Shown: positions 42,493 to 52,018, counted from the stretch's first letter. The stretch is DNA of 56,568 nt from Bacteroidales bacterium (GCA_013314715.1 JABUFC010000019.1:1-56568); one strand, 5' to 3'. The notes: generated by a model not told the origin, from the sequence alone. Numbers and translations are program-made.

Positions 42493-43056
42493 ATGGCAAA
42501 AAAAAAGGTGGTTATTATTTCTGCTCCATCGGGTGCTGGTAAGACCACTATGGTTAAGCATCTTTTATCGAATTTCCCCCAGTTAGAGTTTAGTGTTTCG
42601 GCATGTAGTCGTCCTAAACGCCCAAACGAAATAGATGGGGTAGATTATTTCTTTCTTACCGTCGAAGAATTTAAACAACGTATTAAAAACAATGAGTTTA
42701 TAGAATGGCAAGAAGTATATCCTAATCGTTTTTATGGAACATTAAAAGCCGAGGTTGAGCGTATTTGGGCTAAAAATCATGTGGTACTTTTCGATGTAGA
42801 TGTATTAGGTGGTATTAATTTAAAAAAAATATTCAAAGACGAGGCCGTTTCCATTTTTATAGCTCCTCCGTCCATCGATGTGCTTAAAGAAAGACTTGAA
42901 AAAAGAGGAACTGAAAATATTGAAAGTCTAAAACAAAGAGTTGAAAAAGCTGAATATGAAATGAAATTTCAATCTCAATTTGATTATGTGGTTGTTAACG
43001 ACAATTTAGAGTTAGCTATTCAAGAAATTACAAGTATTGTTCTTACACATATTTAA
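42493..43056 (+). CDS. gmk: Guanylate kinase
   Basis: 187 residues. It phosphorylates GMP to GDP with ATP. The P-loop SAPSGAGKTT (10-19), the GMP-binding SACSRPKRPNEIDGVDYFF and EWQEVYPNRFYGT segments, and the FDVDVLGG motif are present. Co-oriented with the yicC-like gene 1 nt upstream and a CDF transporter gene 5 nt downstream. Confidence 0.97.
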   Translation: MAKKKVVIISAPSGAGKTTMVKHLLSNFPQLEFSVSACSRPKRPNEIDGVDYFFLTVEEFKQRIKNNEFIEWQEVYPNRFYGTLKAEVERIWAKNHVVLFDVDVLGGINLKKIFKDEAVSIFIAPPSIDVLKERLEKRGTENIESLKQRVEKAEYEMKFQSQFDYVVVNDNLELAIQEITSIVLTHI

Positions 43057-43061
43057 TTTAT

Positions 43062-43940
43062 ATGGAAATATTATCTAATGAAAAAGCCAACAAAAAAGCT
43101 GCTTTATTATCAATATTATCGAATATAGTTTTAATTTTGTTAAAACTTATAATTTCTTTTTTTACTGGTTCAATAAGCATTTTATCAGAGGCATTGCATT
43201 CGTTAAGTGATTTATTTGCTTCTGTTATTACTTTTTTTTCTGTAAAGTATTCTGAAACTCCACCCGACGAAAAACATCCCTATGGACACGGACGAATCGA
43301 AAATGTAACGGCTTCTGTGGAAGCTATACTTGTAATTATTGCAGCCATTTTTATTTTATACGAATCCATCATTCGTTTTTTTTACCCTTCCAATATTCAG
43401 ATGCCTATACTGGGTATTGTTGTAATGTTTTTATCGTTTCTCTTAAACTTGTTTTTATCTAATTATTTATATAAGGTATCTAAAAAAACAAAATCAGTAG
43501 CGCTCGAAGGGGATGCACTTCATTTGAGAGCTGATATGTTTTCGTCATTAGCTATAATACTTGGATTTGTATTAATGTATTTTTTTCATTGGTATGTTAT
43601 CGATTCCATATTTGCTTTTGCAGTAGCTATTTATATGTCTATTGAAGGCGTTATTTTATTTAAAAAATCGTTTAACCCATTAATGGATGAATCGGTTGAA
43701 AAGGCCGATTTAGATACCATAATAAAAATATTTGAAGATAATCACTATCGAATTCACAATTTAAGAACGCGAAAATCGGGTAATATTATTTTTGCTGATG
43801 TACACTTAGAGTTGCCTCCTCAGATGTCATTAATCGAAGCACATACTATTTGCGATAATATAGAACAACTCGTTGCTGAAAAAAATCCTAATATAAGAGT
43901 AAATATACATGTAGAGCCAACCAATCCAGATAAAAATTAA
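43062..43940 (+). CDS. Cation diffusion facilitator (CDF) family transporter
   Basis: 292 residues with about six membrane segments (first ~210 residues) and a cytoplasmic C-terminal domain with HVHLELPP-like features (FADVHLELPPQMSLIEAH). CDF metal-site residues are visible: SEALHSLSDLF in TM2 and DALHLRADMFSS in TM5. The family exports Zn, Fe, Mn or Co in exchange for protons. Metal specificity cannot be told. Last gene of the ndk-yicC-gmk run. Confidence 0.9.
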   Translation: MEILSNEKANKKAALLSILSNIVLILLKLIISFFTGSISILSEALHSLSDLFASVITFFSVKYSETPPDEKHPYGHGRIENVTASVEAILVIIAAIFILYESIIRFFYPSNIQMPILGIVVMFLSFLLNLFLSNYLYKVSKKTKSVALEGDALHLRADMFSSLAIILGFVLMYFFHWYVIDSIFAFAVAIYMSIEGVILFKKSFNPLMDESVEKADLDTIIKIFEDNHYRIHNLRTRKSGNIIFADVHLELPPQMSLIEAHTICDNIEQLVAEKNPNIRVNIHVEPTNPDKN

Positions 43941-43965
43941 TTTATTATTCTTCTTTTTATGGCAC

Positions 43966-43973
43966 TATTTTTG
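43966..43973 (+). promoter_or_regulatory. -7 box of the first TonB-like gene
   Basis: TATTTTTG, a full match to TAnnTTTG, 26 nt before the ATG at 43999. Confidence 0.55.
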
Positions 43974-43998
43974 AAAAGTTCCATAAAACAATTGAATT

Positions 43999-44673
43999 AT
44001 GGAACCGAAAAAAAAATCGAATGTAAATCTTGAACGCAAAAGAATATTTTTCTTTCAATTAGGCTTAATGTTTGTATTAGTTATCGTTTTTGCAGCTTTT
44101 GAATGGAAATATCAACCTAAAGAAAATGATTTTATGGGCAATACAAATACAACCATAATTTTCGAAGATATTGTTCCAACTACTAAACAAAATGAAATAA
44201 AAAAGCCCAAAATAAATGTACCTACACCACAATTAGATATTATGAAAATAATTGATAATTCTATGAAAATACAAAATGAATTTAAAATGGGCGATACCGA
44301 AGCAAATGATTCTACAATAATATTGATATCACCGATTGAACCCGAGGATACTACCATATACGATTCTTGGGAAATAGAAAAAATGCCTCAATTTATAGGA
44401 GGAAACCCTGCTTTGTATCAATGGCTCCGCGAACATATACCATATCCGAAAGAATTAAAAGAAATGGGAATTCAAGGTAAAGTAGGTGTTCAATTTGTAG
44501 TTGAAAAAGATGGCAGTATTGCCGAGGTCTCCATTATTCGAGGAATAGACCCCAATTTAGATCGAATAATAGTTGACAGTATTTTAAAAATGCCCAAATG
44601 GGAACCAGGTTTTAAAAATGGTAAATATGTTGCAACCAAGTTTGCACTTCCCATCAGTTTTAAGTTAGAATAA
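43999..44673 (+). CDS. TonB-like energy transducer 1
   Basis: 224 residues. A single N-terminal membrane segment (about 15-37, FFFQLGLMFVLVIVFAAFEW) anchors it in the inner membrane; a ~90-residue linker leads to a TonB C-terminal domain (PQFIGGNPALYQWLREHIPYPKELKEMGIQGKVGVQFVVEKDG ... KFALPISFKLE). It would pass proton-motive force to an outer-membrane TonB-dependent receptor. It is paralogous to the next gene but lacks the proline-rich stretch of TonB 2. Genes for ExbB/ExbD are not nearby. Confidence 0.88.
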   Translation: MEPKKKSNVNLERKRIFFFQLGLMFVLVIVFAAFEWKYQPKENDFMGNTNTTIIFEDIVPTTKQNEIKKPKINVPTPQLDIMKIIDNSMKIQNEFKMGDTEANDSTIILISPIEPEDTTIYDSWEIEKMPQFIGGNPALYQWLREHIPYPKELKEMGIQGKVGVQFVVEKDGSIAEVSIIRGIDPNLDRIIVDSILKMPKWEPGFKNGKYVATKFALPISFKLE

Positions 44674-44711
44674 AATTTTTTTTCAATCATATAAGTAAAT
44701 AAAAAAATCAT

Positions 44712-44719
44712 TAACTTTA
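44712..44719 (+). promoter_or_regulatory. -7 box of the second TonB-like gene
   Basis: TAACTTTA, 7 of 8 to TAnnTTTG, 19 nt before the ATG at 44738. It suggests the two tandem paralogues can be transcribed separately. Confidence 0.45.
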
Positions 44720-44737
44720 CCGCAAAATTAAACAAAT

Positions 44738-45418
44738 ATGGAACTAAAGAAAAATCCTCAGGCAGATCTTGAAAGAAAGCGTAGCTTGTTTTTTCAAATA
44801 GGCTTATTAATAACTTTAGCCTTATTATTATTTGCATTTGAACTCAAAATTATGCCAGAAGAAAATAGCACTTTTGTTGCTGAAAATACAGGCAAAATAG
44901 AAGAAGAAATTGTTCCTATTACTAAACAAGAAGAAATTAAAACTCCTCCTCCACCACCACCGGCCGTTACCGATGTGCTCGAAATAGTTGAAAATAATGA
45001 ACAAATAACTAACGAAGTTCAAATTCAAAATACAGAAGCCGATGCAAATACACAAATTGAAGCTAAAGTAGAAGTACAACAAGAAGAAGAAAATGAAGAA
45101 GTTATTAACTTTTACGTAATAGAAGAAAAACCTGAATTCCCCGGTGGCGAAGCAGCCATGTTTCAATACATAAGCAAAACCATTAAATATCCTGAAATAG
45201 CAAAAGAAAACGGAGTTCAAGGTAAAGTTTTTGTTCAATTTGTTATAGGTAAGGACGGCAGAGTAACCGATGTACAAGTTGTTCGTGGAGTAGACCCATC
45301 ACTCGATAAAGAAGCTATTCGAGTAATTCAAAACATGCCAGCTTGGAAACCTGGTAAACAAAGAGGTAAACCAGTAAAAGTTTCGTTTCAGTTACCTATA
45401 AACTTTAAACTTAGCTAA
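44738..45418 (+). CDS. TonB-like energy transducer 2
   Basis: 226 residues. It has the same plan as the preceding paralogue (DLERKRSLFFQIGLLITLALLLFAFELK anchor; TonB C-terminal domain EKPEFPGGEAAMFQYISKTIKYPEIAKENGVQGKVFVQFVIGKDGRV). The linker carries a TonB-type Pro block (KTPPPPPPAV) followed by a long Glu/Gln-rich stretch, which would span the periplasm. Closed by a clear terminator. Confidence 0.92.
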   Translation: MELKKNPQADLERKRSLFFQIGLLITLALLLFAFELKIMPEENSTFVAENTGKIEEEIVPITKQEEIKTPPPPPPAVTDVLEIVENNEQITNEVQIQNTEADANTQIEAKVEVQQEEENEEVINFYVIEEKPEFPGGEAAMFQYISKTIKYPEIAKENGVQGKVFVQFVIGKDGRVTDVQVVRGVDPSLDKEAIRVIQNMPAWKPGKQRGKPVKVSFQLPINFKLS

Positions 45419-45421
45419 TAT

Positions 45422-45446
45422 AAAAGCCCTGAATAAGGGCTTTTTT
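45422..45446 (+). terminator. Rho-independent terminator after the TonB-like pair
   Basis: Stem AAAAGCCCT (45422-45430) / AGGGCTTTT (45436-45444), loop GAATA, with a T-run. Confidence 0.9.
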
Positions 45447-45459
45447 AATCTTATAAAAA

Positions 45460-46626
45460 ATGAAACAATTAATTATTTTTGCTATTATTGCAACTACTCT
45501 TTATGCTTGCAATGTTACTAAAAGGTATTATATCCGAGGCGAGTATGATAGAGCAATAGCAAGGGCAGTTAAGAAATTAAAGAAAAATCCCAATAAAGAA
45601 AAAGAAATTATATACCTTGAAAAATCATACAATGCTGCCAATTTAAACGACCAAGAAAATTTAAAATTCTTAAAATCAGAAGGACGGCCCGAAAATTGGG
45701 AAAAAATATTAACAATATATAGCAATCTAAAATATCGTCAGTCGATAGTACAGCCTATATTACCTCTTAAATTAGGCAATAGAACAATTTCATTTAGTTA
45801 TATCGATTACGATAAAGACATTTTAAATGCAAAACAAAATGCGGCCGAATATTGGTATATTAAAGGTAAACAATTATTACAAACAGGAAATAGATATGAT
45901 GCACGCGAAGCCTACAATTATTTTAAGAATGTTAAATATTATTACGAAACATATCAAGATGTAGATGCACTTTTAAAACAATCGCTGCAAAAAGGTATTT
46001 CAAAAGTAGCTTTAACATTCGAAAATAGTACTATTTATAAATTACCTACCGATATTAAAAATAATTTATTTAATTTGGAATTTGAACGATTTGATAGTAA
46101 ATGGGTTCGATATTTTCCTAATCCTGATAACAACGATACTTATCATTATATAATAAAATTAAATTTAAAAAATATTCAAATATTACCCGAAAAAGTATTT
46201 GTGCGTGAAAGCATTAAAACAAAAAAGATACAAGACGGAACAGAAGTATTGTTAGATAATAACAATAATGTTGTTAAAGACTCATTGGGTAATCCAGTGC
46301 GTGTACCTCGAATGATTGAAGTTTCATGCAAACTTATTGAGACTGTTCAGCAAAAAGCATGTCATGTAGATGGCGAAGTTTTATATTTTGATGTAGATAA
46401 CCAAAAAGAAATAACAACTAAACCTTTAGGTAGCGATTATTATTTTGAGAATATTGTATATATAGCCAATGGCGATTTAAGAGCTTTAGATGACGATATA
46501 AAGAAAAAGTTAGGTCAACTCCCAGTTCCTTTTCCCAACGATATAGAAATGATTTCTGGTGCTTTAGATGTTTTTAAAAAAGTATTCAACGATTTACTTT
46601 TTGAAAATAAATACCGAATAAAGTAA
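45460..46626 (+). CDS. Lipoprotein with TPR-like N-terminal region, function unknown
   Basis: 388 residues. The signal MKQLIIFAIIATTLYAC gives a lipid Cys17. Residues 22-60 (GEYDRAIARAVKKLKKNPNKEKEIIYLEKSYNAAN) and 140-185 (AAEYWYIKGKQLLQTGNRYDAREAYNYFK) read as helical repeat units of TPR type. The C-terminal half is beta-rich with charged loops. Not recognised beyond that. It starts only 14 nt after the terminator, without an obvious promoter, and hflX follows after 3 nt. Confidence 0.65.
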   Translation: MKQLIIFAIIATTLYACNVTKRYYIRGEYDRAIARAVKKLKKNPNKEKEIIYLEKSYNAANLNDQENLKFLKSEGRPENWEKILTIYSNLKYRQSIVQPILPLKLGNRTISFSYIDYDKDILNAKQNAAEYWYIKGKQLLQTGNRYDAREAYNYFKNVKYYYETYQDVDALLKQSLQKGISKVALTFENSTIYKLPTDIKNNLFNLEFERFDSKWVRYFPNPDNNDTYHYIIKLNLKNIQILPEKVFVRESIKTKKIQDGTEVLLDNNNNVVKDSLGNPVRVPRMIEVSCKLIETVQQKACHVDGEVLYFDVDNQKEITTKPLGSDYYFENIVYIANGDLRALDDDIKKKLGQLPVPFPNDIEMISGALDVFKKVFNDLLFENKYRIK

Positions 46627-46629
46627 ACT

Positions 46630-47793
46630 ATGACTTTACTAAAATCTAATGCACAGCAGTGTGTACTGGTTGGTGTTATTACTCCCGAAATTGACGAAAA
46701 AAAAGCGAATGAATATATTGATGAACTTGAATTTTTAGCACTTACTGCCCATTTAGAAACCAAGCAAAAATTTTTTCAAAAAATACAAAGCCCTAATTCT
46801 AAAACTTTTATTGGTGAAGGTAAGTTATTAGAAATCAGGAATTATATTCAAGAAAATCAAATATCCATAGCTATATTTGATGATGAGTTAAGTGGAACTC
46901 AGTTGCGAAATATAGAAAATATATTAAAATGTAAAGTACTCGATCGCACTAATTTAATTTTAGATATTTTTGCTGTACGTGCTCAAACGGCTTATGCTAA
47001 AGTACAAGTTGAGTTAGCACAATACGAATATATGTTACCACGCCTTACTCGAATGTGGACACACCTCGAACGTCAGCAAGGCGGTATTGGTATGAGAGGA
47101 CCTGGTGAAAAAGAACTCGAAACCGATAAGCGTGTTATTAAAAAGAGAATATCGTTGCTAAAAGAGCAGTTAAAAAGGATCGATAGGCAAATGAATACAC
47201 AACGTCAGCAACGAAAAAAATGGGTACGAGCAGCTTTAGTTGGTTATACCAACGTAGGAAAATCAACACTCATGAATTTATTAAGCAAATCGGATGTATT
47301 TGCAGAAAATAAACTTTTTGCTACGCTCGATACTACTGTTCGAAAAGTGGTAATTGATAATATCCCATTTTTACTTTCTGATACGGTAGGATTTATAAGA
47401 AAATTGCCTCATCATTTAATTGAATCATTTAAATCTACATTAGATGAACTCACTGAAGCTGATATTATTTTACATGTAATTGATGCTAGTCATAATTCGT
47501 ACCACGATCATTTTAGAGTTGTTAATCAAACACTTTTTGACATTGGAGTAAAAAATAAACCCATTATTCATATTTTTAATAAAATCGATTTATTAAATAG
47601 CGAACAAAAAATGTTATTGCAAAACGAGTCAAAAATTTTAATAAATAACAATGAAAACAATACAATTATTTATATTTCAGCTACGCAAAAAGAAAATATT
47701 GATACACTTAAAACATTAATTTATAATATTGTAAAAGAAATTCATCGCAAAAGATATCCTTTTGAAAATTTTTTATATCCAGATTTTAAATAA
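46630..47793 (+). CDS. hflX: GTPase HflX
   Basis: 387 residues. It is a ribosome-associated GTPase that splits stalled 70S ribosomes. The N-terminal HflX domain (about 1-190, with TFIGEGKLLEI and DELSGTQLRNIENIL, DRTNLILDIF) precedes the G domain: G1 GYTNVGKST, G3 DTVGF, G4 NKID, and the loop HLIESFKSTLDE. The RQQGGIGMRGPGE segment is a family hallmark. It follows the lipoprotein gene after 3 nt. Confidence 0.96.
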   Translation: MTLLKSNAQQCVLVGVITPEIDEKKANEYIDELEFLALTAHLETKQKFFQKIQSPNSKTFIGEGKLLEIRNYIQENQISIAIFDDELSGTQLRNIENILKCKVLDRTNLILDIFAVRAQTAYAKVQVELAQYEYMLPRLTRMWTHLERQQGGIGMRGPGEKELETDKRVIKKRISLLKEQLKRIDRQMNTQRQQRKKWVRAALVGYTNVGKSTLMNLLSKSDVFAENKLFATLDTTVRKVVIDNIPFLLSDTVGFIRKLPHHLIESFKSTLDELTEADIILHVIDASHNSYHDHFRVVNQTLFDIGVKNKPIIHIFNKIDLLNSEQKMLLQNESKILINNNENNTIIYISATQKENIDTLKTLIYNIVKEIHRKRYPFENFLYPDFK

Positions 47794-47820
47794 AATTTTA
47801 TATATTGCACAAAAAAAAGC

Positions 47821-48564
47821 ATGATAAAAGCCATTATTGCTGATGACGAACACGATGCTGTTAACTATCTGAAAGATAGCTTAAAAAAATGTTGTTCTAA
47901 CGTGGAAATAATAGCTACAGCTCGAAATGTTAAAGAAACCGAAGAGTCTGTTTTATCATTACATCCTGATTTGCTATTGCTTGATATTAATATGCCTGGT
48001 GGAAGTGTGTTTGAAATGTTAGATCGAATAAAACCAATTACTTTCGAAATAATATTTGTTACGGCATACAACCAATTTGCTATTCAAGCTCTAAAACGAA
48101 ATGCTATCGATTATTTACTAAAACCAATTAATATAAATGAGTTAAAAGAAGCCATAAGTAAAGTAGAAAGAAAAAAATCTGAAGCAATTAATAAAAATAA
48201 TATCGAAGAACTTATTCGTGAAATAACTAAACAAAACAAAATTGCAATTACAACTTTTGAGCGAACAATTTATTTAAAGACATCAGATATTATTCGTTTT
48301 GAAGGTGAAGGAAACTATGTAAGAATTATTACCTCTTCGGGCGAAAATTATTTTGTTTCAAAAAAAATAAAAGATTATCAGGAATTATTGCCCGATTATC
48401 CTTTTTTCAGAGTACATAATAGTTTCTTAATTAATGTAGACCATGTAAAATCTATATTAAATAAAGACTCCGCAATTATTATGTCTGACGATACGGTTAT
48501 CCCCGTTTCCAGAAAGAAGCGTGAAGAATTTTTAGAATTAATGTCACATCATTGTAAATGCTAA
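47821..48564 (+). CDS. LytTR-family response regulator
   Basis: 247 residues. The receiver domain has the acidic pair in ADDEH, phospho-acceptor Asp55 in LLLDINMPGG, Thr/Ser in FVTAYNQ and Lys in YLLKPI. The C-terminal LytTR DNA-binding domain (about 140-245) has IRFEGEGNYVRI and FFRVHNSFLINVDHVKSI. It would control genes upon phosphorylation by a LytS-type kinase; no sensor kinase is adjacent, so it looks like an orphan in this window. Confidence 0.93.
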   Translation: MIKAIIADDEHDAVNYLKDSLKKCCSNVEIIATARNVKETEESVLSLHPDLLLLDINMPGGSVFEMLDRIKPITFEIIFVTAYNQFAIQALKRNAIDYLLKPININELKEAISKVERKKSEAINKNNIEELIREITKQNKIAITTFERTIYLKTSDIIRFEGEGNYVRIITSSGENYFVSKKIKDYQELLPDYPFFRVHNSFLINVDHVKSILNKDSAIIMSDDTVIPVSRKKREEFLELMSHHCKC

Positions 48565-48570
48565 AATTAC

Positions 48571-48588
48571 CAAATATAAAATAACAAC
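48571..48588. repeat. Short motif, one of three copies (CAAnTATAnAATAACAAC)
   Basis: CAAATATAAAATAACAAC lies directly after the LytTR regulator gene and matches motif copies at 56091-56108 (16 of 18). It is also the left arm of an inverted repeat (AACAACA ... TGTTGTT, 10-nt loop, to 48605). It may be a regulator binding site; not proven. Confidence 0.3.
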
Positions 48589-48653
48589 AGCATTCTACAT
48601 GTTGTTACATGCAATCTATACATTTGCTATTGACAATTGAGTAATTTTTTTAT

Positions 48654-48661
48654 TATCTTTA
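48654..48661 (+). promoter_or_regulatory. -7 box of the TPR protein gene
   Basis: TATCTTTA, 7 of 8 to consensus, with TTG at 48630-48632 (21-nt spacer), 22 nt before the ATG. Confidence 0.5.
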
Positions 48662-48682
48662 CTTAAAAATTACATTCTTTTA

Positions 48683-48991
48683 ATGGAAAAATTGCTTGAA
48701 GATGGTTCGAGGTATTACTTAAAAGGTAATTTTAAGAAAGCTATCGATTGTTTTCTTAAAGTCTTAGAAAGAGAACCTAATCATACAAAAGCATTGTTTT
48801 ATTTGTCTATTGCATACATGGATTTAGGTCGTTACGACGAAGCTATTGAAGTAATAGACCGCTTAATAAAATTAGAACCCAATAATGCTATTGCTTACAA
48901 AAACCGTGCTTTAATAAAATATTCTCAAAATAAAGAAAAAGAGGCAATGGTAGATTATAAGATGTTTGTAAAACTTTCGCAAAAAGATTAA
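48683..48991 (+). CDS. Short TPR protein
   Basis: 102 residues made of about two and a half tetratricopeptide repeats: GSRYYLKGNFKKAIDCFLKVLEREPNH, TKALFYLSIAYMDLGRYDEAIEVIDRLIKLEPNN, AIAYKNRALIKYSQNKEKEAMVDYKMFVKL. No signal peptide, so cytoplasmic. It is a protein-protein interaction module; the partner is unknown. Own promoter upstream. Confidence 0.85.
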   Translation: MEKLLEDGSRYYLKGNFKKAIDCFLKVLEREPNHTKALFYLSIAYMDLGRYDEAIEVIDRLIKLEPNNAIAYKNRALIKYSQNKEKEAMVDYKMFVKLSQKD

Positions 48992-49029
48992 AATTTTTTT
49001 CTACCTTAGCTGCTGAGTTTTTCATAAAA

Positions 49030-49542
49030 ATGAAAAAAAACATTACCTCAATCATTTTATTAGCATTATTTGAGCTTTATTCATTGGGCTTGTTTGTTCA
49101 TTTTAAAATTATTCAAATTCAAATAAAATCAGAGATTATTTGTTTAATTCAAAAAAATAAAGTGCCTTTATCAGCAATTGAGTGTTATAATTATAATGCT
49201 ATTAAAAGTAAAGTGTTTTGGTACGAAGAAGCTAAAGAATTTTCGTTTAATAAAAAAATGTACGATGTTTTATTTATTAAGTCAGATACAAATAATCAAA
49301 CATTGTTATATGTTATTCAAGATAAAAAAGAAGACGAGTTGATTCACAATTTTAATCAAAAATATAAAAAAGACTTATTATCATGGTTTAAAAATTATAC
49401 TTCAAATTTTATATTTATTATTAATCAAGCTTCGATAAAGTTTTTTCAGATTTATATTTTTGAAAATATTTCTATACCTTTAATTTTTTATATTGATTCT
49501 GTCATAGAAAAATATGATCAGCCACCTGAAGTAAAATTTTAG
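49030..49542 (+). CDS. Conserved small membrane protein located upstream of a TonB-dependent receptor
   Basis: 170 residues with one N-terminal membrane segment (about 5-28) and a soluble domain. The central stretch (VFWYEEAKEFSFNKKMYDVLFIKSDTNNQTLLYVIQDKKEDELIHNF) resembles small Bacteroidota proteins of the pattern W-x-E-F-x-Y-x-K-MYD-V ... D-KKE-x-L that often precede TonB-dependent receptors. No function is assigned. The receptor ATG follows 61 nt later on the same strand, so it may be part of that uptake system. Confidence 0.55.
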   Translation: MKKNITSIILLALFELYSLGLFVHFKIIQIQIKSEIICLIQKNKVPLSAIECYNYNAIKSKVFWYEEAKEFSFNKKMYDVLFIKSDTNNQTLLYVIQDKKEDELIHNFNQKYKKDLLSWFKNYTSNFIFIINQASIKFFQIYIFENISIPLIFYIDSVIEKYDQPPEVKF

Positions 49543-49603
49543 ATTTCTTTTTTTATTTTTATCTACTATTTGTTTATTGTTGTATTTAAAAAATAAATGT
49601 GCT

Positions 49604-52003
49604 ATGAAAAATTTTATCATTATCATATTGTTCTATTTTATTAGTAACTTCAGTAATTGTCAGTTAATAACTATTAAAGATAAAATAAATTTACAACCGA
49701 TTGAAAATGTATATGTATTTATAAATGAATCATTAATTGGGCATACTAATATTAAAGGACAAATTAAAATAAAAGCGGAACTAAATGATTTGATTCGATT
49801 TGAACATATAAGTTATGAAACTGTGAGCAAAGAATACAAGGAAATTGTTTCTAATAAGAATATATTGTTTCTTATTCCCAAAACAAATTTACTTCATGAG
49901 GTAACTATTGCTTCTACTCGCTTCGAGAGCAATAAAAATAATGTTGCTCAAACGAACATTATTATTGATAAGGCATTGATTAACAGTTTACAAGCTCAAA
50001 CATCAGCCGATTTATTAAGTAATTCTGGTTTGGCATTTGTGCAAAAAAGTCAACTCGGAGGTGGTAGTCCTATTATAAGAGGTTTTGAAGCAAATAAAAT
50101 ATTATTGGTAGTAGATGGAATTCGAATGAATAATGCCATATATCGGGGAGGGCATTTGCAAAATATAATAACAGTCGATGCATGGTCGTTAAATAAAGCA
50201 GAAATTCTCGAAGGGTCGAGTTCTGTTATGTATGGCAGTGATGCTCTTGGAGGCACCATATATCTCGAAACAATTAAGCCATTATTAAATGATACAAATG
50301 TTTTTACATCGAAGGGAAATGTTATGCTAAAAACTTCAACGGCTAATAAAGAAAAAATGGGGCATGTTGATATTAATATAGCGAATCATCGGATAGCTTC
50401 ATTAACGAGTATAAGTTATGCTTTTTTTGACGATTTAAGACAAGGTAATAATCGCAACCCTTTCTATGGTGATTGGGGGAAAAGATGGTTTTATGTAAAA
50501 AGAATAAATAATAAAGATAGCGTATTTATTAATAACGATCCAAATTTACAAATAGGCGCTGGATATTCACAATACGATTTATTGCAAAAAGTATTGTTTA
50601 AAGTAAATAATAATTTACAATTATTAGGAAATGTGCAATTTTCCAATTCTTCCAATATTTCGCGATATGATCGTCTTACACAAATGTCGGGTACACTTCC
50701 AAAATATGCAGAATGGTATTATGGACCTCAAAGAAGACTTTTAGCTTATTTAAAAATTGAATATCATAAAAAAAATATGTTATTTGATGATTTAAGACTA
50801 GTACCTGCTTATCAAAATATTGAAGAAAGTCGTCACGATAGAAAATTTAATAAAAATAATCTCAATCATCGAATAGAGAATGTGGATATATTTTCTTTAA
50901 ATATTGATTTTAGAAAAAATTTCAATGAACAGCTATGGATTTATGGATTAGAATTTTCGAATGAAAAAATAAGATCAAATGCATTTACTGAAAATATTCT
51001 TGATCATACTACTAGTAATTTAGATACTCGTTATCCAGATGGTGGATCTATTATGAATAGAAATTCAGTATTTATTAATCATCAATGGAATTTGTTTGAT
51101 AAAGTTTTTTTTAGTGAAGGATTAAGGTATAATTTTTCTTTGTTAGAATCTAAATTTATCGATACAACTTTTTATCATTTCCCTTTTAATGAAATTTCGC
51201 AGCAAAATCAAGCCATTACTGGGAGTATAGGTGTGGTATTTAAAACATCTGATTTTTTAAAATTTCATTTGAATTATGCAAGCGGATATAGAACCCCCAA
51301 TGTTGATGACTTAAGTAAAATTTTTGAATCTGTTCCTGGGAATGTAATTATGCCCAATGAAAATCTAAAGCCAGAAAAAACTCACACTTTTGATATAGGT
51401 TATCAGCTCTTGTTTAATAGTCATTTTTCATGGTACAACAATGCTTTTTATACAATATATAAAGATGCTATTACAACAGAACCTGGAAAGTTTAATGGAT
51501 TAGATTCGATTTTATATAATGGTCAAATGAGTCAAGTAATTTTAAATGTAAATAAAACGAAAGCATATTTATATGGTATATCGTCAAACTTGTTAATACA
51601 ATTAAATACTTCATTAAACTTCATTGGTAATGTGTGCTATACTTATGGTAGAATTAAGACCGATTCGACCGATTACCCACTCGACCACATTCCACCCGTT
51701 TTTGGTAAAATTGGCTTTCAATATAAAAAGCAACGACTTAGCACTGAAATTAATATGTTGTTTAACGGATGGAAGTTTATAAAAGATTATAACATGTATG
51801 GCGAAGATAATTTTGTTTATGCAACAAGCTATGGAATGCCTGCATGGATAACGTTTAATGTATATGGTTTATATCAGATTCATACTAATCTACAAGTAAA
51901 TGCTGCTATTGAAAATATACTAGATCAAAATTATCGAGTTTTTGCTTCGAATATTAGTGCACCTGGAAGAAATTTTAAAATTGGTTTGAAATTTATTTGG
52001 TAA
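49604..52003 (+). CDS. TonB-dependent outer-membrane receptor
   Basis: 799 residues from ATG 49604 (MKNFIIIILFYFISNFSNCQ signal); a TTG 27 nt upstream is rejected. Residues after the signal are a CarboxypepD_reg-like domain (ITIKDKINLQPIENVYVF), then the plug (SADLLSNSGLAFVQKSQLGGGSPIIRGFEANKILLVVDGIRMNNAIYRGGHLQNI ... ILEGSSSVMYGSDALGGTIYL), then a beta barrel with YRTPNVDDLSKIFE and ending IGLKFIW (terminal aromatic). It imports a nutrient (metal chelate, vitamin or haem type) using TonB; the ligand is unknown. The gene ends 16 nt before the GIY-YIG array. Confidence 0.95.
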   Translation: MKNFIIIILFYFISNFSNCQLITIKDKINLQPIENVYVFINESLIGHTNIKGQIKIKAELNDLIRFEHISYETVSKEYKEIVSNKNILFLIPKTNLLHEVTIASTRFESNKNNVAQTNIIIDKALINSLQAQTSADLLSNSGLAFVQKSQLGGGSPIIRGFEANKILLVVDGIRMNNAIYRGGHLQNIITVDAWSLNKAEILEGSSSVMYGSDALGGTIYLETIKPLLNDTNVFTSKGNVMLKTSTANKEKMGHVDINIANHRIASLTSISYAFFDDLRQGNNRNPFYGDWGKRWFYVKRINNKDSVFINNDPNLQIGAGYSQYDLLQKVLFKVNNNLQLLGNVQFSNSSNISRYDRLTQMSGTLPKYAEWYYGPQRRLLAYLKIEYHKKNMLFDDLRLVPAYQNIEESRHDRKFNKNNLNHRIENVDIFSLNIDFRKNFNEQLWIYGLEFSNEKIRSNAFTENILDHTTSNLDTRYPDGGSIMNRNSVFINHQWNLFDKVFFSEGLRYNFSLLESKFIDTTFYHFPFNEISQQNQAITGSIGVVFKTSDFLKFHLNYASGYRTPNVDDLSKIFESVPGNVIMPNENLKPEKTHTFDIGYQLLFNSHFSWYNNAFYTIYKDAITTEPGKFNGLDSILYNGQMSQVILNVNKTKAYLYGISSNLLIQLNTSLNFIGNVCYTYGRIKTDSTDYPLDHIPPVFGKIGFQYKKQRLSTEINMLFNGWKFIKDYNMYGEDNFVYATSYGMPAWITFNVYGLYQIHTNLQVNAAIENILDQNYRVFASNISAPGRNFKIGLKFIW

Positions 52004-52018
52004 AGCGAAGCAAAAGGA

